Source: Devosia lucknowensis
GTDB taxonomy: Bacteria > Pseudomonadota > Alphaproteobacteria > Rhizobiales > Devosiaceae
DNA length: 64,000 nucleotides
Assembly: GCF_900177655.1 (NCBI RefSeq)
Contig: NZ_FXWK01000001.1
Location: forward strand, 1,922,001 to 1,986,000
Direction: 5' to 3'
This document shows positions 34,744 to 43,394 of this stretch, in pieces. The notes beneath the pieces were generated by a model. The model did no database searches. It was not told where the DNA came from and saw only the letters and a program-made list of their open reading frames with translations. Position 1 is the stretch's first letter; each line of letters begins with the position of its first letter. The translations under genes were made by a program, and so were the position numbers.

Positions 34744-35259
34744 ATGCCAGCGGACCGAAAAAATGTCAACATAGCTGACATAAATTCTCTCGCTGAGCAG
34801 GCGCACCTTCCGCTCGACATCATGGGGCTGTTCTTTTTCGCCTATCGCGACTTCACCGGCGACGCCGACGCGCTGCTCGAGCGACAGGGCTTCGGCCGCG
34901 CGCACCATCGCGTTCTCTACTTCGTCAATCTGCGTCCCGGCATGCCGGTTGCCGACCTGCTCGACATCCTCAAGATCACCAAGCAGAGCCTTGCCCGTGT
35001 GCTGCGGCAGTTGATCGACAACGGCTATGTCGAACAGAAGACGGGCCACGCCGACCGCCGCCAGCGCCTGCTGCATGCCACCGACAAGGGCCGTACGTTT
35101 TTCGGTCAACTGTCGGTGACGCAGGCCAGCCGCATCGACGCCGCCATCGGCGCCATGCAGCCAGAGGCGGCACACTATGTCCGCCAGTTTCTTGTCGGCA
35201 TGGTCGACCCGGCCGATCGCTCGGTGCTGGATCGCCTGAACCTCACCGCCAAGCTGTAA
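34744..35259 (+). CDS. MarR-family regulator divergent from ilvE
   Basis: 171 residues. The helix-turn-helix is 'MPVADLLDILKITKQSLARVLRQLIDNGYVEQ' in two adjacent parts and the wing is 'DRRQRLLHATDKGR'. ATG 34744 follows GGAGGG at 34735-34740. An inverted repeat, TGTCA-N7-TGACA (34764-34780), lies inside the first codons; if it is an operator, a later start (codon ~27, MGLFFFAYRDF) is possible. The gene probably regulates ilvE or itself. Confidence 0.88.
   Translation: MPADRKNVNIADINSLAEQAHLPLDIMGLFFFAYRDFTGDADALLERQGFGRAHHRVLYFVNLRPGMPVADLLDILKITKQSLARVLRQLIDNGYVEQKTGHADRRQRLLHATDKGRTFFGQLSVTQASRIDAAIGAMQPEAAHYVRQFLVGMVDPADRSVLDRLNLTAKL
34764..34780. promoter_or_regulatory. Inverted repeat TGTCA-N7-TGACA over the MarR gene start
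   Basis: Perfect 5-bp arms near the beginning of the MarR gene. It could be an autoregulatory operator, or part of a promoter if translation starts downstream. Confidence 0.3.
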
Positions 35260-35275
35260 CCGGGGGAGCGGGAGG

Positions 35276-35785
35276 ATGGCACCAGACATCGTCCCGCCCC
35301 CGGATACTGACCCAGGCGATCTCTTCCACCAGCATCTGGTTCAGGCGCGCGACGCCATTGCGGCGGGGCACTATGCCGAAGCCGTCGCCACCTATCAGGC
35401 CTGCCTCGGCGATCCCGGTCTGGCCGCACGTCTGCACCTGCATGTCGAAGCGCTCGCCAATTGCGGCGCCGCCCTGCTTCGCGAGGCCATGGCCGAACCG
35501 GATGCCAATCTCGCCGCACGCAGGATAGACAGGGCAATCGCCGTTCTCGTGCAGGCCCGCACCGTATCGGTCGGCTCGACGTCTCCTGTCGCGGCCACCG
35601 TGCTCGGAAATCTGGCGCTCGCACACCTCGGGCGCCATGCCATTGGACGCAACGAGGCCGATCTGCTCTCGGCCCGCATCGCTCTCGATGAGGCTGACCC
35701 CCTCGGCAAACGCCACGATGCGGAGGTGCTGGACTGGCTCAGGTCCATCGGCGCTGCCCTCGCGCGGCAGCACCCCGGCGAATAA
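35276..35785 (+). CDS. Hypothetical helical (TPR-like) protein
   Basis: 169 residues, almost all helix. 'LVQARDAIAAGHYAEAVATYQACL' looks like one tetratricopeptide unit and 'EALANCGAALLREAMA' another. It starts 16 bp after the MarR gene behind GGGGGAGCGGGAGG, so they may be co-transcribed. There is no membrane segment and no known function. Confidence 0.6.
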   Translation: MAPDIVPPPDTDPGDLFHQHLVQARDAIAAGHYAEAVATYQACLGDPGLAARLHLHVEALANCGAALLREAMAEPDANLAARRIDRAIAVLVQARTVSVGSTSPVAATVLGNLALAHLGRHAIGRNEADLLSARIALDEADPLGKRHDAEVLDWLRSIGAALARQHPGE

Positions 35786-36607
35786 TCAGCCGCGGCCGAG
35801 TTCCTCGCTACGCTTGCGCGCTGCGTCCACCGCCCGCTCCATCAGGGGCGTCAGGCCATCATCGGCCATCAGCACGGCCAGCGCGGCGGCCGTCGTGCCA
35901 TTGGGCGATGTCACGTTCTGCCGCAGCACGCTGGCCGGCGCGGGATCGGCCTCCATCAGCGCAGCCGAGCCGATCACCGTCTGCCGCGCCAGTTGCATGG
36001 CCACATGCTCGGGCAGCCCCTGCGCGACGCCGGCCGCAGCCATGGCTTCGACCAGGTTGAATACATAGGCCGGCCCGGAGCCCGACACTGCCGTCACCGC
36101 GTCGAGGTCGCCCTCGGCGTCGAACCAGGCCACCTGCCCCGCGGCCGAAAGCAGCGCATCGGTGACAGCCCGATCGTCGGCGTCGATCTCGGAACCGGCG
36201 ACGGCCCCGGTGATACCCTTGCCGATCTGTGCCGGCGTATTGGGCATGGTCCGGACCACCCGGCCAGTGTCCAGCCCGGCCGAAAGCCGCGCGATCGAAA
36301 TGCCCGCTGCGATCGACACGATCAGCGTCTGCGGCCCGACGACGGCCTTGAGCCCGTCCATGACCGCATCGATTATCTGCGGCTTGACCGCGAGCACCAG
36401 GACGTTTGGCACGAGCCCGGCGGCCTCTGGGTGGATGACGAGTTCGTAGTCGGCCGCCAGTTCCCTGGCCGCCTCACCCGGCGACGGATCGACAAGGATC
36501 AGGTTGGTCGGCGGCAGGCCGGCATCGAGCCAGCCGGTCGCCAGCGCCATGCCCATCTTGCCCGCGCCGACAAGCATGACCGGACCGATCGAACGAAGAT
36601 TTGTCAT
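35786..36607 (-). CDS. proC: Pyrroline-5-carboxylate reductase
   Basis: 273 residues. The final step of proline synthesis. The NAD(P) site is 'VMLVGAGKMGMALATGWLDAG' read from residue 9, with 'ILAVKPQII', 'SIAAGISIARL' and 'VRTMPNTPAQIGKGITG', and the catalytic end 'AVSGSGPAYVFNLVEAM' and 'LRQNVTSPNGTTAAAL'. The length is normal. Its stop abuts the convergent TPR-like gene. The gap to the YbjN-like gene holds a dispersed palindrome. Confidence 0.96.
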   Translation of the reverse strand: MTNLRSIGPVMLVGAGKMGMALATGWLDAGLPPTNLILVDPSPGEAARELAADYELVIHPEAAGLVPNVLVLAVKPQIIDAVMDGLKAVVGPQTLIVSIAAGISIARLSAGLDTGRVVRTMPNTPAQIGKGITGAVAGSEIDADDRAVTDALLSAAGQVAWFDAEGDLDAVTAVSGSGPAYVFNLVEAMAAAGVAQGLPEHVAMQLARQTVIGSAALMEADPAPASVLRQNVTSPNGTTAAALAVLMADDGLTPLMERAVDAARKRSEELGRG

Positions 36608-36691
36608 GCTGAAACTCCCTGGACCGACGTTGATACGGCTTCAGGAATGCCCCATCTGCGCCCGGCAAGGCAATGGCCAGATCCAAATGAA

Positions 36692-36714
36692 ATTGCCCGG
36701 ACAAGCCGGGCAAT
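36692..36714. repeat. Palindromic repeat ATTGCCCGG-N5-CCGGGCAAT, copy 2
   Basis: Same palindrome as at 31189-31211, in the opposite orientation, located between proC and the YbjN-like gene. It may also stop the YbjN transcript. Confidence 0.7.
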
Positions 36715-36740
36715 GAAGACGAGGGGGAATGCGGATGGAC

Positions 36741-37241
36741 CTAGGCTTCGCCGACGGTCTCGAACATCACGTGGCTGAGCGCATCCGCGGCGGACTTGCC
36801 GGCCCACACCACGAACTGAAAGGCCTGATAGTAAAGATCGCAGCTGTCGCTCGCCGAACGCAGCAGGGCTTCGCACTGCTGCGGCGATACGTCAGCTCCG
36901 CCGGTCAGCAGGTGCGAATTGCGGAACAGCACCACGCCTTCCTTGTGCCAGATGTCGAAATGGCCGATCCAGAGCTGCTCGTTGATCAGGCTGATCAGCT
37001 GCTTGATTTCGGCCCGGCGCCCTTCAGGCACCTTGAGGTCGAAGGCGCAGGCGATATGAAGGCTTTCGAGGTCTTCCATCCAGTTGAACGACACATGGTA
37101 GTCGCTCCAGCCGCCACGCACCGAGATGGAGATCTCGTCGGCATCCTGGCGTTCGAACGTCCAGTCGTTGATCGATGCGATATGCTCGACAAGGTCCACG
37201 GGGTGGGACACACGGTCGGGCTCGAATTCAATCAGGGACAT
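36741..37241 (-). CDS. YbjN-domain protein
   Basis: 166 residues from MSLIEFEPDR. 'HIASINDWTFERQDADEISISVRG' (in two parts), 'YHVSFNWMEDLESLHIACAF' and 'INEQLWIGHFDIWHKEGVVLFRNS' form the YbjN fold, similar to type III secretion chaperones. The family is conserved in alphaproteobacteria next to proC, as here. The activity is unknown. The start at 37241 is chosen over a longer frame from 37328 because AAAAGGA lies upstream. Confidence 0.85.
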   Translation of the reverse strand: MSLIEFEPDRVSHPVDLVEHIASINDWTFERQDADEISISVRGGWSDYHVSFNWMEDLESLHIACAFDLKVPEGRRAEIKQLISLINEQLWIGHFDIWHKEGVVLFRNSHLLTGGADVSPQQCEALLRSASDSCDLYYQAFQFVVWAGKSAADALSHVMFETVGEA

Positions 37242-37527
37242 AAAAAGTCCGTCCTCAAAAGGAGTTAGTCGTCCACGCGGCTTTTCGCCACTACGCTTCG
37301 GGTACACTGGAGAACAACAGCGCTGCAACTGCAGCGTTCGAATCGTCCTCCTGGGTGAACCCTACACTGCGCGTCTGATTCAGGGGACGCGGGGTCTGGG
37401 GAGAACGGCAATCTCTTGTGGATGATGATCGCCAGCTTATGGTTAACGGACCGTTAAAGAGACGGCCCGGCCCTGTCCCGATTTGGGGCGTACCAGGGGT
37501 TTTCAACAATGGCGCCCGGCTCGAGCC
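37242..37527. other. Gene-poor stretch between the YbjN-like and phosphoesterase genes
   Basis: 286 bp with no gene. It should hold the YbjN promoter near 37260-37320. A GTTCGAATC word resembles a tRNA T-loop, but no acceptor stem can be built. I see nothing else. Confidence 0.6.
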
Positions 37528-38250
37528 TCAGCTCAATGCCTCAGGCCCGGCCCACCCGTGCCGGATCGCGGCGCCCCAACCGGCAAAGCCATTGTCTTCG
37601 GCCATCCGCGCGGCTACTTCCGTATCGTAAGGCACGCCGATCAATGCGGTCTGCCATCCGGCCCGCCGCTTCTCGATCACGGCGTAGTGGGCGTCTGGCG
37701 TCCCCCGCACCAGCTGCATCCCCACCGATCCCGGATTGGCCAGCAGGCGCCCGTCGCTGAGCCGCAGCGTCCGCGCGATATGCGTATGGCCGCACAGGAT
37801 CACCTCCTGCACGATGCCTTCGGCTTCCCGCGCCACAGCCTCTTCCGATGGCAGCACCGTTGTCCGGCCGTCATAGAAATTGTCGAGCCAGGGCGTCTCG
37901 TCGTCAGAAGGCGTGCCGTGGCAGAGGAACATGTCGTTCCCCAATGTTGCCGTGGGCGCCAGGCTAGCCAGCCAGTCGAGTTGCTCTGCACTGAGCCGCG
38001 AGCGCGAAAACCTGTCGATACGGCCTGCCCGCTTGAGCGTGGTGTCCACCGTCCAGCGATCGTGATTGCCCGCGATGCAGATGGCGCCCAGCGCCATGAT
38101 CCGCTCCGCCGCACCCGAGGGATCGACGGGACCGCTGACATGATCACCCAGGCAAACGATGGCGTCGAAGCTCTGGCCCGCCATATCGGCGAGCACCGCA
38201 TCCAGCGCCGGCACATTGCCATGAACGTCGGACAGGACTGCGACGCGCAC
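37528..38250 (-). CDS. Calcineurin-like (YfcE/MJ0936-type) phosphoesterase
   Basis: 240 residues. The metal-binding motifs are 'LSDVHGNVPALDAVL', 'VCLGDHVSGP', 'GNHDRW', 'LCHGTP' and 'CGHTHIAR', all in place. It should hydrolyse phosphodiesters with two metal ions. The substrate is unknown. A small BMFP-type protein gene lies 23 bp upstream on the same strand. Confidence 0.92.
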   Translation of the reverse strand: MRVAVLSDVHGNVPALDAVLADMAGQSFDAIVCLGDHVSGPVDPSGAAERIMALGAICIAGNHDRWTVDTTLKRAGRIDRFSRSRLSAEQLDWLASLAPTATLGNDMFLCHGTPSDDETPWLDNFYDGRTTVLPSEEAVAREAEGIVQEVILCGHTHIARTLRLSDGRLLANPGSVGMQLVRGTPDAHYAVIEKRRAGWQTALIGVPYDTEVAARMAEDNGFAGWGAAIRHGWAGPEALS

Positions 38251-38273
38251 CGTCTGGCTCGTGCCCGATGCGC

Positions 38274-38519
38274 TTATGCCTGGCTGCCGCGCAAGGCCGC
38301 GATTTCCTTGCGCAGGGCTTCGATTTCCTCGCCCTGCACCTGAACGAGTTCACGAAGCGCGTCGAAGTCCTCGCGCTTGACCAGGTCCATGTCATTGACG
38401 ATCCGCTGCGCCTGGCTCTTTACCACGGTCTCGACTTCGCGGCGAACGCCGTCGGCGACACCTGCCGCCTCGTTCATCACCCGGCCCAACCCGTCAAAAA
38501 TGCGATTGTTCTGGTTCAT
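38274..38519 (-). CDS. BMFP/UbiK-type accessory protein
   Basis: 81 residues: a glycine-containing amphipathic segment (8-35), then a coiled coil 'REDFDALRELVQVQGEEIEALRKEIAAL'. This is the BMFP domain of YqiC/UbiK. UbiK aids ubiquinone synthesis in aerobes and binds membranes. The gene precedes the phosphoesterase on the same strand. Confidence 0.85.
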   Translation of the reverse strand: MNQNNRIFDGLGRVMNEAAGVADGVRREVETVVKSQAQRIVNDMDLVKREDFDALRELVQVQGEEIEALRKEIAALRGSQA

Positions 38520-38719
38520 GGCGCGCTTCCGTCGCTAGTGCTTCGTCTCTGCTCGATATGTAGGGCACGAGCCGGCGATTGGCCAGTGCGGCGAATGGTG
38601 CGATCGCGGCTACCGTGTACGGCGTCGCGTTCATATTCGGTAAGTCATTGTCGCCGAACAAAATTGACCGCCGCCCTGGCAGTACCCCTATTACAGCCCA
38701 ACCGGCAATGGACCCACTG

Positions 38720-39772
38720 ATGCGATTTCCCGCCGCCCTCGCACTCGCTCTTCTGCTGGCCTCGCCGGCAGTCGCGGCCAATGCAAAATTCGATCAGCTG
38801 GCGGCAACGGTGGACGTGGTCGCCGGCGCGACCTTTTGCAACGGTTCGGCCGAGAGTGCTCGTCTGGCCATTGCCGGCTGGGTCGACCGTGAAATCGACA
38901 ACGACCGCATCCGTCGCATCTGGGAAGACGCTGTCGAGCAGCGCATCGGCTTCTTCGGCACCCTCCCTCACATTGACTGCACCGCCTTGCTCGCCCGCTA
39001 CGATGGTTTTGACCTCGCCGCCTTTGCGCCCTCGGGAGTCGTGTCGGCAGCCACGACCGGTCCGACTTCTGAACCGCTGCCGGCCCAGCGCGAAGCCTCC
39101 GTATCCGATTTCCAGCGCCTCGAACCCTATGTCGACGGCACGCCATGGCGGCAGGTGCCGGATGTGCCGCCGGCCTTTCACGGATTTTTCGGCAGCAAGG
39201 CGCTCTGCAATCTCGGCGCCTGGCAGGTAACGGCCAGGAGCGGCATCGCTCATTGGGCCGACGAGCCGTCCGGGACACGCTTTTACGACGCCATTTTCCT
39301 TTCCGGAACGCGCGTCGCCGTCGAAGCGGGCGGGATTGTCACGGTGCTGGAAATGACGCCCACGGGAGACCAGCAGTCCCTGGCCACGATCTACCCACCG
39401 CACATTGCGCTGCCCACCGCCGCGCCCCAGACGCTCGAGCGGTGCAATCGGGCTGACTTGGCGACATTCCTGCCCGAAACCGTGCTCGGCAGCTTCGGTC
39501 TCGAGAACAAGTCTGCATCGGCGGGCGTGAACGAGCTCTGCGTCCTGCACGAAGAACTCATCAGCTCCCTCGTCCAGCGCCACGCCAGCGGCGCCCGCGT
39601 CGATTACGCCACCGTCATGAATGGCCAGACATACCGCATGAACCAGAAGCTCTGGTATTTCATCGACCGCACCATCGGGCAGATCTATGGCGGTCAGGAC
39701 GAGGACGTTCGCCAGCGGCTGCAGTCCGGCAAGTGGGCCGAACAATGCAGCAGCTGGCTGGCATTCGCCTGA
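38720..39772 (+). CDS. Secreted protein of unknown function
   Basis: About 350 residues from MRFPAALALALLLASPAVAA; the ATG four codons upstream is as likely. The mature protein has nine cysteines and segments such as 'NLGAWQVTARSGIAHWADEPSG' (in two parts) and 'DQQSLATIYPPHIALP'. A repeated architecture is not obvious. No motif is recognised. It is probably periplasmic. It is convergent with acnB. Confidence 0.55.
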   Translation: MRFPAALALALLLASPAVAANAKFDQLAATVDVVAGATFCNGSAESARLAIAGWVDREIDNDRIRRIWEDAVEQRIGFFGTLPHIDCTALLARYDGFDLAAFAPSGVVSAATTGPTSEPLPAQREASVSDFQRLEPYVDGTPWRQVPDVPPAFHGFFGSKALCNLGAWQVTARSGIAHWADEPSGTRFYDAIFLSGTRVAVEAGGIVTVLEMTPTGDQQSLATIYPPHIALPTAAPQTLERCNRADLATFLPETVLGSFGLENKSASAGVNELCVLHEELISSLVQRHASGARVDYATVMNGQTYRMNQKLWYFIDRTIGQIYGGQDEDVRQRLQSGKWAEQCSSWLAFA

Positions 39773-39794
39773 GCGGCGCGGACGCCGCTCCGTC

Positions 39795-42584
39795 CTAGTA
39801 GTGGACCGACTTGCTGTCGATCGGATTGCTCGAGGTCGGGGGGGCAAACTTCGTCAGGTCGATGCCTTCCACCGCGCTCTTGTATTCGTCGGCACTCGGC
39901 GTACGGCCCAGGATTGCCGACAGCACCACCACCGGCGTCGAAGCCAGCAGCGACTCGCCCTTCTTTTCGGCGCTGTCTTCCACCACGCGTCCCTGGAACA
40001 GGCGGGTGGACGTGGCCAGCACGGTGTCACCCTTCTCGGCCTTTTCCTGATTGCCCATGCAGAGGTTGCAACCCGGGCGTTCGAGATAAAGGATGTTCTC
40101 GTATTCCGTGCGGTTGGCCGTCTTGGGCGCCACATCGTCGAACTCGAAGCCGGAATACTTCTGGAGAATCTCCCAGTCGCCCTCTTCCTTGAGCTCGTCG
40201 ATGATGTTGTAAGTCGGTGCGGCAACCACCAGCGGCGCCTTGAATTCGACCTTGCCCGTGTCCTTTTCGAGGTTCTTGAGCATCTGCGCGACGATCTTGA
40301 TGTCGCCCTTGTGTACCATGCACGATCCCACGAACCCGAGGTCCACCTTCTTGGTGCCGCCATAGTAGGAGACAGGGCGGATCGTATCGTGCGTATAGCG
40401 GCGCGAGACGTCGGAATTGTTGACGTCGGGGTCGGCGATCATCGGCTCGTCGATCAGGTCGAGATCGACCACCACTTCGGCGAAATACTTGGCATTGGCA
40501 TCGGGCTTCAGCGCCGGCTTCTCGCCCGAACGAATTTCGGCGATGCGGCGATCCGCCTTCGCGATCAAGCCCTTGAGCGTGCCGGTCGCATTGTCCATGC
40601 CCTTGTCGATCATGATCTGCATGCGCGACTTGGCGATCTCGAGCGACTCGATCAGCGTTGCGTCTTCCGAGATACAGATCGACGCCTTGGCCTTCATCTC
40701 GGCCGTCCAGTCGGTGAACGTGAAGGCCTGGTCGGCGAGCAGGGTGCCGATATGCACCTCGATGATACGACCCTGGAACACGTTGTCGCCATGCTGCTGC
40801 AGCATCTGAGCCTGCGTCGCGTGCACCACGTCGCGGAAGTCCATGTGCGGCTTCATCTGGCCTTTGAAGGTCACCTTGACCGACTGCGGGATCGGCATCG
40901 TCGCCTCGCCCGTGGCCAGCGCCAGCGCAACCGTGCCTGAATCCGCGCCGAAGGCCACGCCCTTGGACATGCGGGTATGGCTGTCACCGCCGATGATGAT
41001 GTCCCAGTCGTCCACGGTGATGTCGTTGAGCACCTTGTGGATCACGTCGGTCATCGCGTGATACTTGCCGATCGGGTCACGGGCCGTGATCACGCCGAAA
41101 TTGTTCATGAAGGCCATGAGCTTCGGGATATTGGCCTGGGCCTTCTTGTCCCACACCGAAGCGGTGTGGCAGCCCGACTGATAGGCGCCATCGACCAGCG
41201 GCGAGATCACCGTGGCCGCCATGGCCTCCAGTTCCTGCGCCGTCATGAGCCCGGTCGTATCCTGCGAGCCCACGATATTGACGATCACGCGCACGTCCGA
41301 GCCGGCATGCAGCACCTTGCCCGGCGTCACGCCCACCGCATTGCGGTTGAAGATCTTCTCCACTGCCGTCAGCCCCTGGCCCTCGACAGCGATTTCCTTG
41401 TTGGGCGCGAACACCTGCGGCGCCTCGACGCCGAGGGTCTGGGCCGCGAACGTCTGCAGCTTCTTGCCAAAGACCACGGCATAGGACGAGCCGGCCTTCA
41501 TGAACTCCACCTTCTGCGGCGTGAAGGCGCTCGCGATGTCCACCAGCTCCTTGCCGTCGGCGTCGCGCAGGGTCTTGGCCTTGGTGTCGATGGTCAGAAC
41601 CGTGCCGGTCTCGACCGAGTATTTCTGCTCGAGGACCGGGTTACCCTCATTGTTGAGGATCGGCTTGCCGTCCTCGCCCAGCTTCTTGACCCAGTTCTTG
41701 AGGTTGAGTCCGATGCCGCCGGTCACATCGACCGTCGTGGCGAAGATCGGCGAGATGCCGTTGGTGCCGGCCACGATGGGGGCAAAGTTGACGAAGGGCA
41801 CATAGGGGCTGGCCGGCTTGCCGGTCCACAGCGCCACGTTGTTGACGCCCGACATGCGCGACGAGCCCACGCCCATCGTGCCCTTTTCGGCGATCATCAT
41901 CACCCGCTTGTCCGGGTGCTGCTGCTGCAGGGCCACGATCTCGGCCTGCGCCTGAGGCGAGATCATGCACTTGCCGTGCAGCTCGCGGTCGGCGCGCGAA
42001 TGCGCCTGGTTGCCCGGCGACAGCAGGTCGGTCGAGATATCGCCCTCGGCGGCGACGAAGGTCACGACCTTGATCTCGTCTTCGACCTCGGGAAGCTTGG
42101 TGAAGAATTCGGCCTTGGCATAGCTCTCGAGTACATCCCTGGCCACCGCATTGCCCGTCTTGTACGCGTCGCGCAGGCGGAACATGTCGGCGTCATAGAG
42201 GAAGACCTGGGTCTTGAGCACGTCGCCCGCGGCCGCGGCATGTGGACCGCCATTCAGCGCCACGTCGAGCAGCACGGCCACCGACGGGCCGCCCTTCATG
42301 TGCGAGAGCAGCTCCAGCGCAAAGCTCGGTGTGATCTCGGGAACGATCGCCTCGCCCGTGATCACCTGCTTGAGGAATGCCGCCTTGACGCTTGCGGCGG
42401 GCGTCGTGCCCGGCAGCGTGTTGTAAATGAAGAACTTCAGCGCATCGGCGCGCTGCGGATTGGCCGTATCGCGGATGATGGCGATGATCTCGCCGGTCAG
42501 CGCACCGCCATCGATCGGCTTGGGAGCGAGGCCCTGCTCTTTTCTGGTTTCGATTTCAGCCAGGTAATCGGCGTAAAGGGTCAT
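39795..42584 (-). CDS. acnB: Aconitate hydratase B (bifunctional aconitase 2/2-methylisocitrate dehydratase)
   Basis: 929 residues. It interconverts citrate and isocitrate; the family also acts on methylisocitrate. The N-terminal HEAT-like domain ('QRADALKFFIYNTLPG') precedes the active-site domains, an order specific to AcnB and opposite to AcnA. The three Fe-S ligands are Cys755 ('GSCMVHKG'), Cys839 and Cys842 ('GCNLCMGNQ'). 'SRMSGVNNVALW' and 'GGDSHTRM' are substrate-loop motifs. ATG 42584 is used. Most related bacteria rely on AcnA, so an AcnB here is notable. Confidence 0.96.
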   Translation of the reverse strand: MTLYADYLAEIETRKEQGLAPKPIDGGALTGEIIAIIRDTANPQRADALKFFIYNTLPGTTPAASVKAAFLKQVITGEAIVPEITPSFALELLSHMKGGPSVAVLLDVALNGGPHAAAAGDVLKTQVFLYDADMFRLRDAYKTGNAVARDVLESYAKAEFFTKLPEVEDEIKVVTFVAAEGDISTDLLSPGNQAHSRADRELHGKCMISPQAQAEIVALQQQHPDKRVMMIAEKGTMGVGSSRMSGVNNVALWTGKPASPYVPFVNFAPIVAGTNGISPIFATTVDVTGGIGLNLKNWVKKLGEDGKPILNNEGNPVLEQKYSVETGTVLTIDTKAKTLRDADGKELVDIASAFTPQKVEFMKAGSSYAVVFGKKLQTFAAQTLGVEAPQVFAPNKEIAVEGQGLTAVEKIFNRNAVGVTPGKVLHAGSDVRVIVNIVGSQDTTGLMTAQELEAMAATVISPLVDGAYQSGCHTASVWDKKAQANIPKLMAFMNNFGVITARDPIGKYHAMTDVIHKVLNDITVDDWDIIIGGDSHTRMSKGVAFGADSGTVALALATGEATMPIPQSVKVTFKGQMKPHMDFRDVVHATQAQMLQQHGDNVFQGRIIEVHIGTLLADQAFTFTDWTAEMKAKASICISEDATLIESLEIAKSRMQIMIDKGMDNATGTLKGLIAKADRRIAEIRSGEKPALKPDANAKYFAEVVVDLDLIDEPMIADPDVNNSDVSRRYTHDTIRPVSYYGGTKKVDLGFVGSCMVHKGDIKIVAQMLKNLEKDTGKVEFKAPLVVAAPTYNIIDELKEEGDWEILQKYSGFEFDDVAPKTANRTEYENILYLERPGCNLCMGNQEKAEKGDTVLATSTRLFQGRVVEDSAEKKGESLLASTPVVVLSAILGRTPSADEYKSAVEGIDLTKFAPPTSSNPIDSKSVHY

Positions 42585-43394
42585 CGCGGTTCTCAACATC
42601 AAGGTGGGTGACGCACAGGGGCGCTGGATCGGTATGGTTCGCCGGCCCCGAAATCATCGGATCCGGCCTATCCGCCGGGGAGCCGAGCGGCAAGCTATCC
42701 GAAAAGCGCAAACAAACCACTTTTGTTTAGGCAAGCCCCGGTCCGCGTTTGGCAACGGACCGCATGCGCCCTCCCCGCCGGCCCGTGCACGAGGCCCGCT
42801 TCCAAATAATCGTCACCGAAATGACAAATTGTGGAAAGTCACCAGGGCTCGTCTTGACCAAATGATGGCGATCACTTTTTTCGCCGCGCGAGTCGTCCCT
42901 TGCACGATCATCCCATAAATATCGGCAGCCAAAGAAAAAAACCAGCGTTAACGATTTCTTAATGCAATATAGACTCGGCAAATTCGCTGTGGCATAAATA
43001 AGGCTCAAACAAGGGACGCTTTTGGCAGGTCATCCGGGAGGGATCACGCCAATGTTGGAAATCTTACGCCTCTAGGGCGTTTTGCCTTGCAGTATTGAAT
43101 ATAGACGTTTCCACACTTCAGCATGAAGTGCGGCAGGAGTTGTTTTTGCTCCTTTTACCGCTGCAAGCATCGAAATCACAGGCATAGCCGCATTTTACCA
43201 TGACGCCACTGGCGCGTGGACGGGCGAACCATGCCTGCTGATGAGAAAATCCGGACGAAACAAGGAAAGAAGCGCTGACCGCTCGCGGTCCGCGCGGGGG
43301 CCCTTCGTGTCCGCTTTTTCTCAATCACCGCAACTCAGAGCCCGCAGAGGCTCGAGTTGTACTCACTTGGGACGTTAAACACTGGAGAACTAAA
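42585..43394. other. Long AT-richer upstream region of the curli-like genes
   Basis: 810 bp without a gene. 42930-42990 has A/T-rich words (for example GTTAACGATTTCTTAATGCA) and a possible -10 at ATAAATAAG near 42993. A region this long before two structural genes suggests regulated transcription with several sites, or a small RNA. I see no clear hairpin or riboswitch. Confidence 0.5.

Noticed and set aside
37340..37370. A GTTCGAATC word like a tRNA T-loop
   Set aside because: No matching acceptor, D or anticodon stems can be drawn on either strand.
40977..42611. A 544-codon open frame opposite acnB
   Set aside because: The acnB frame carries all catalytic motifs; the opposite frame is rich in His, Arg and Asp with no family match.
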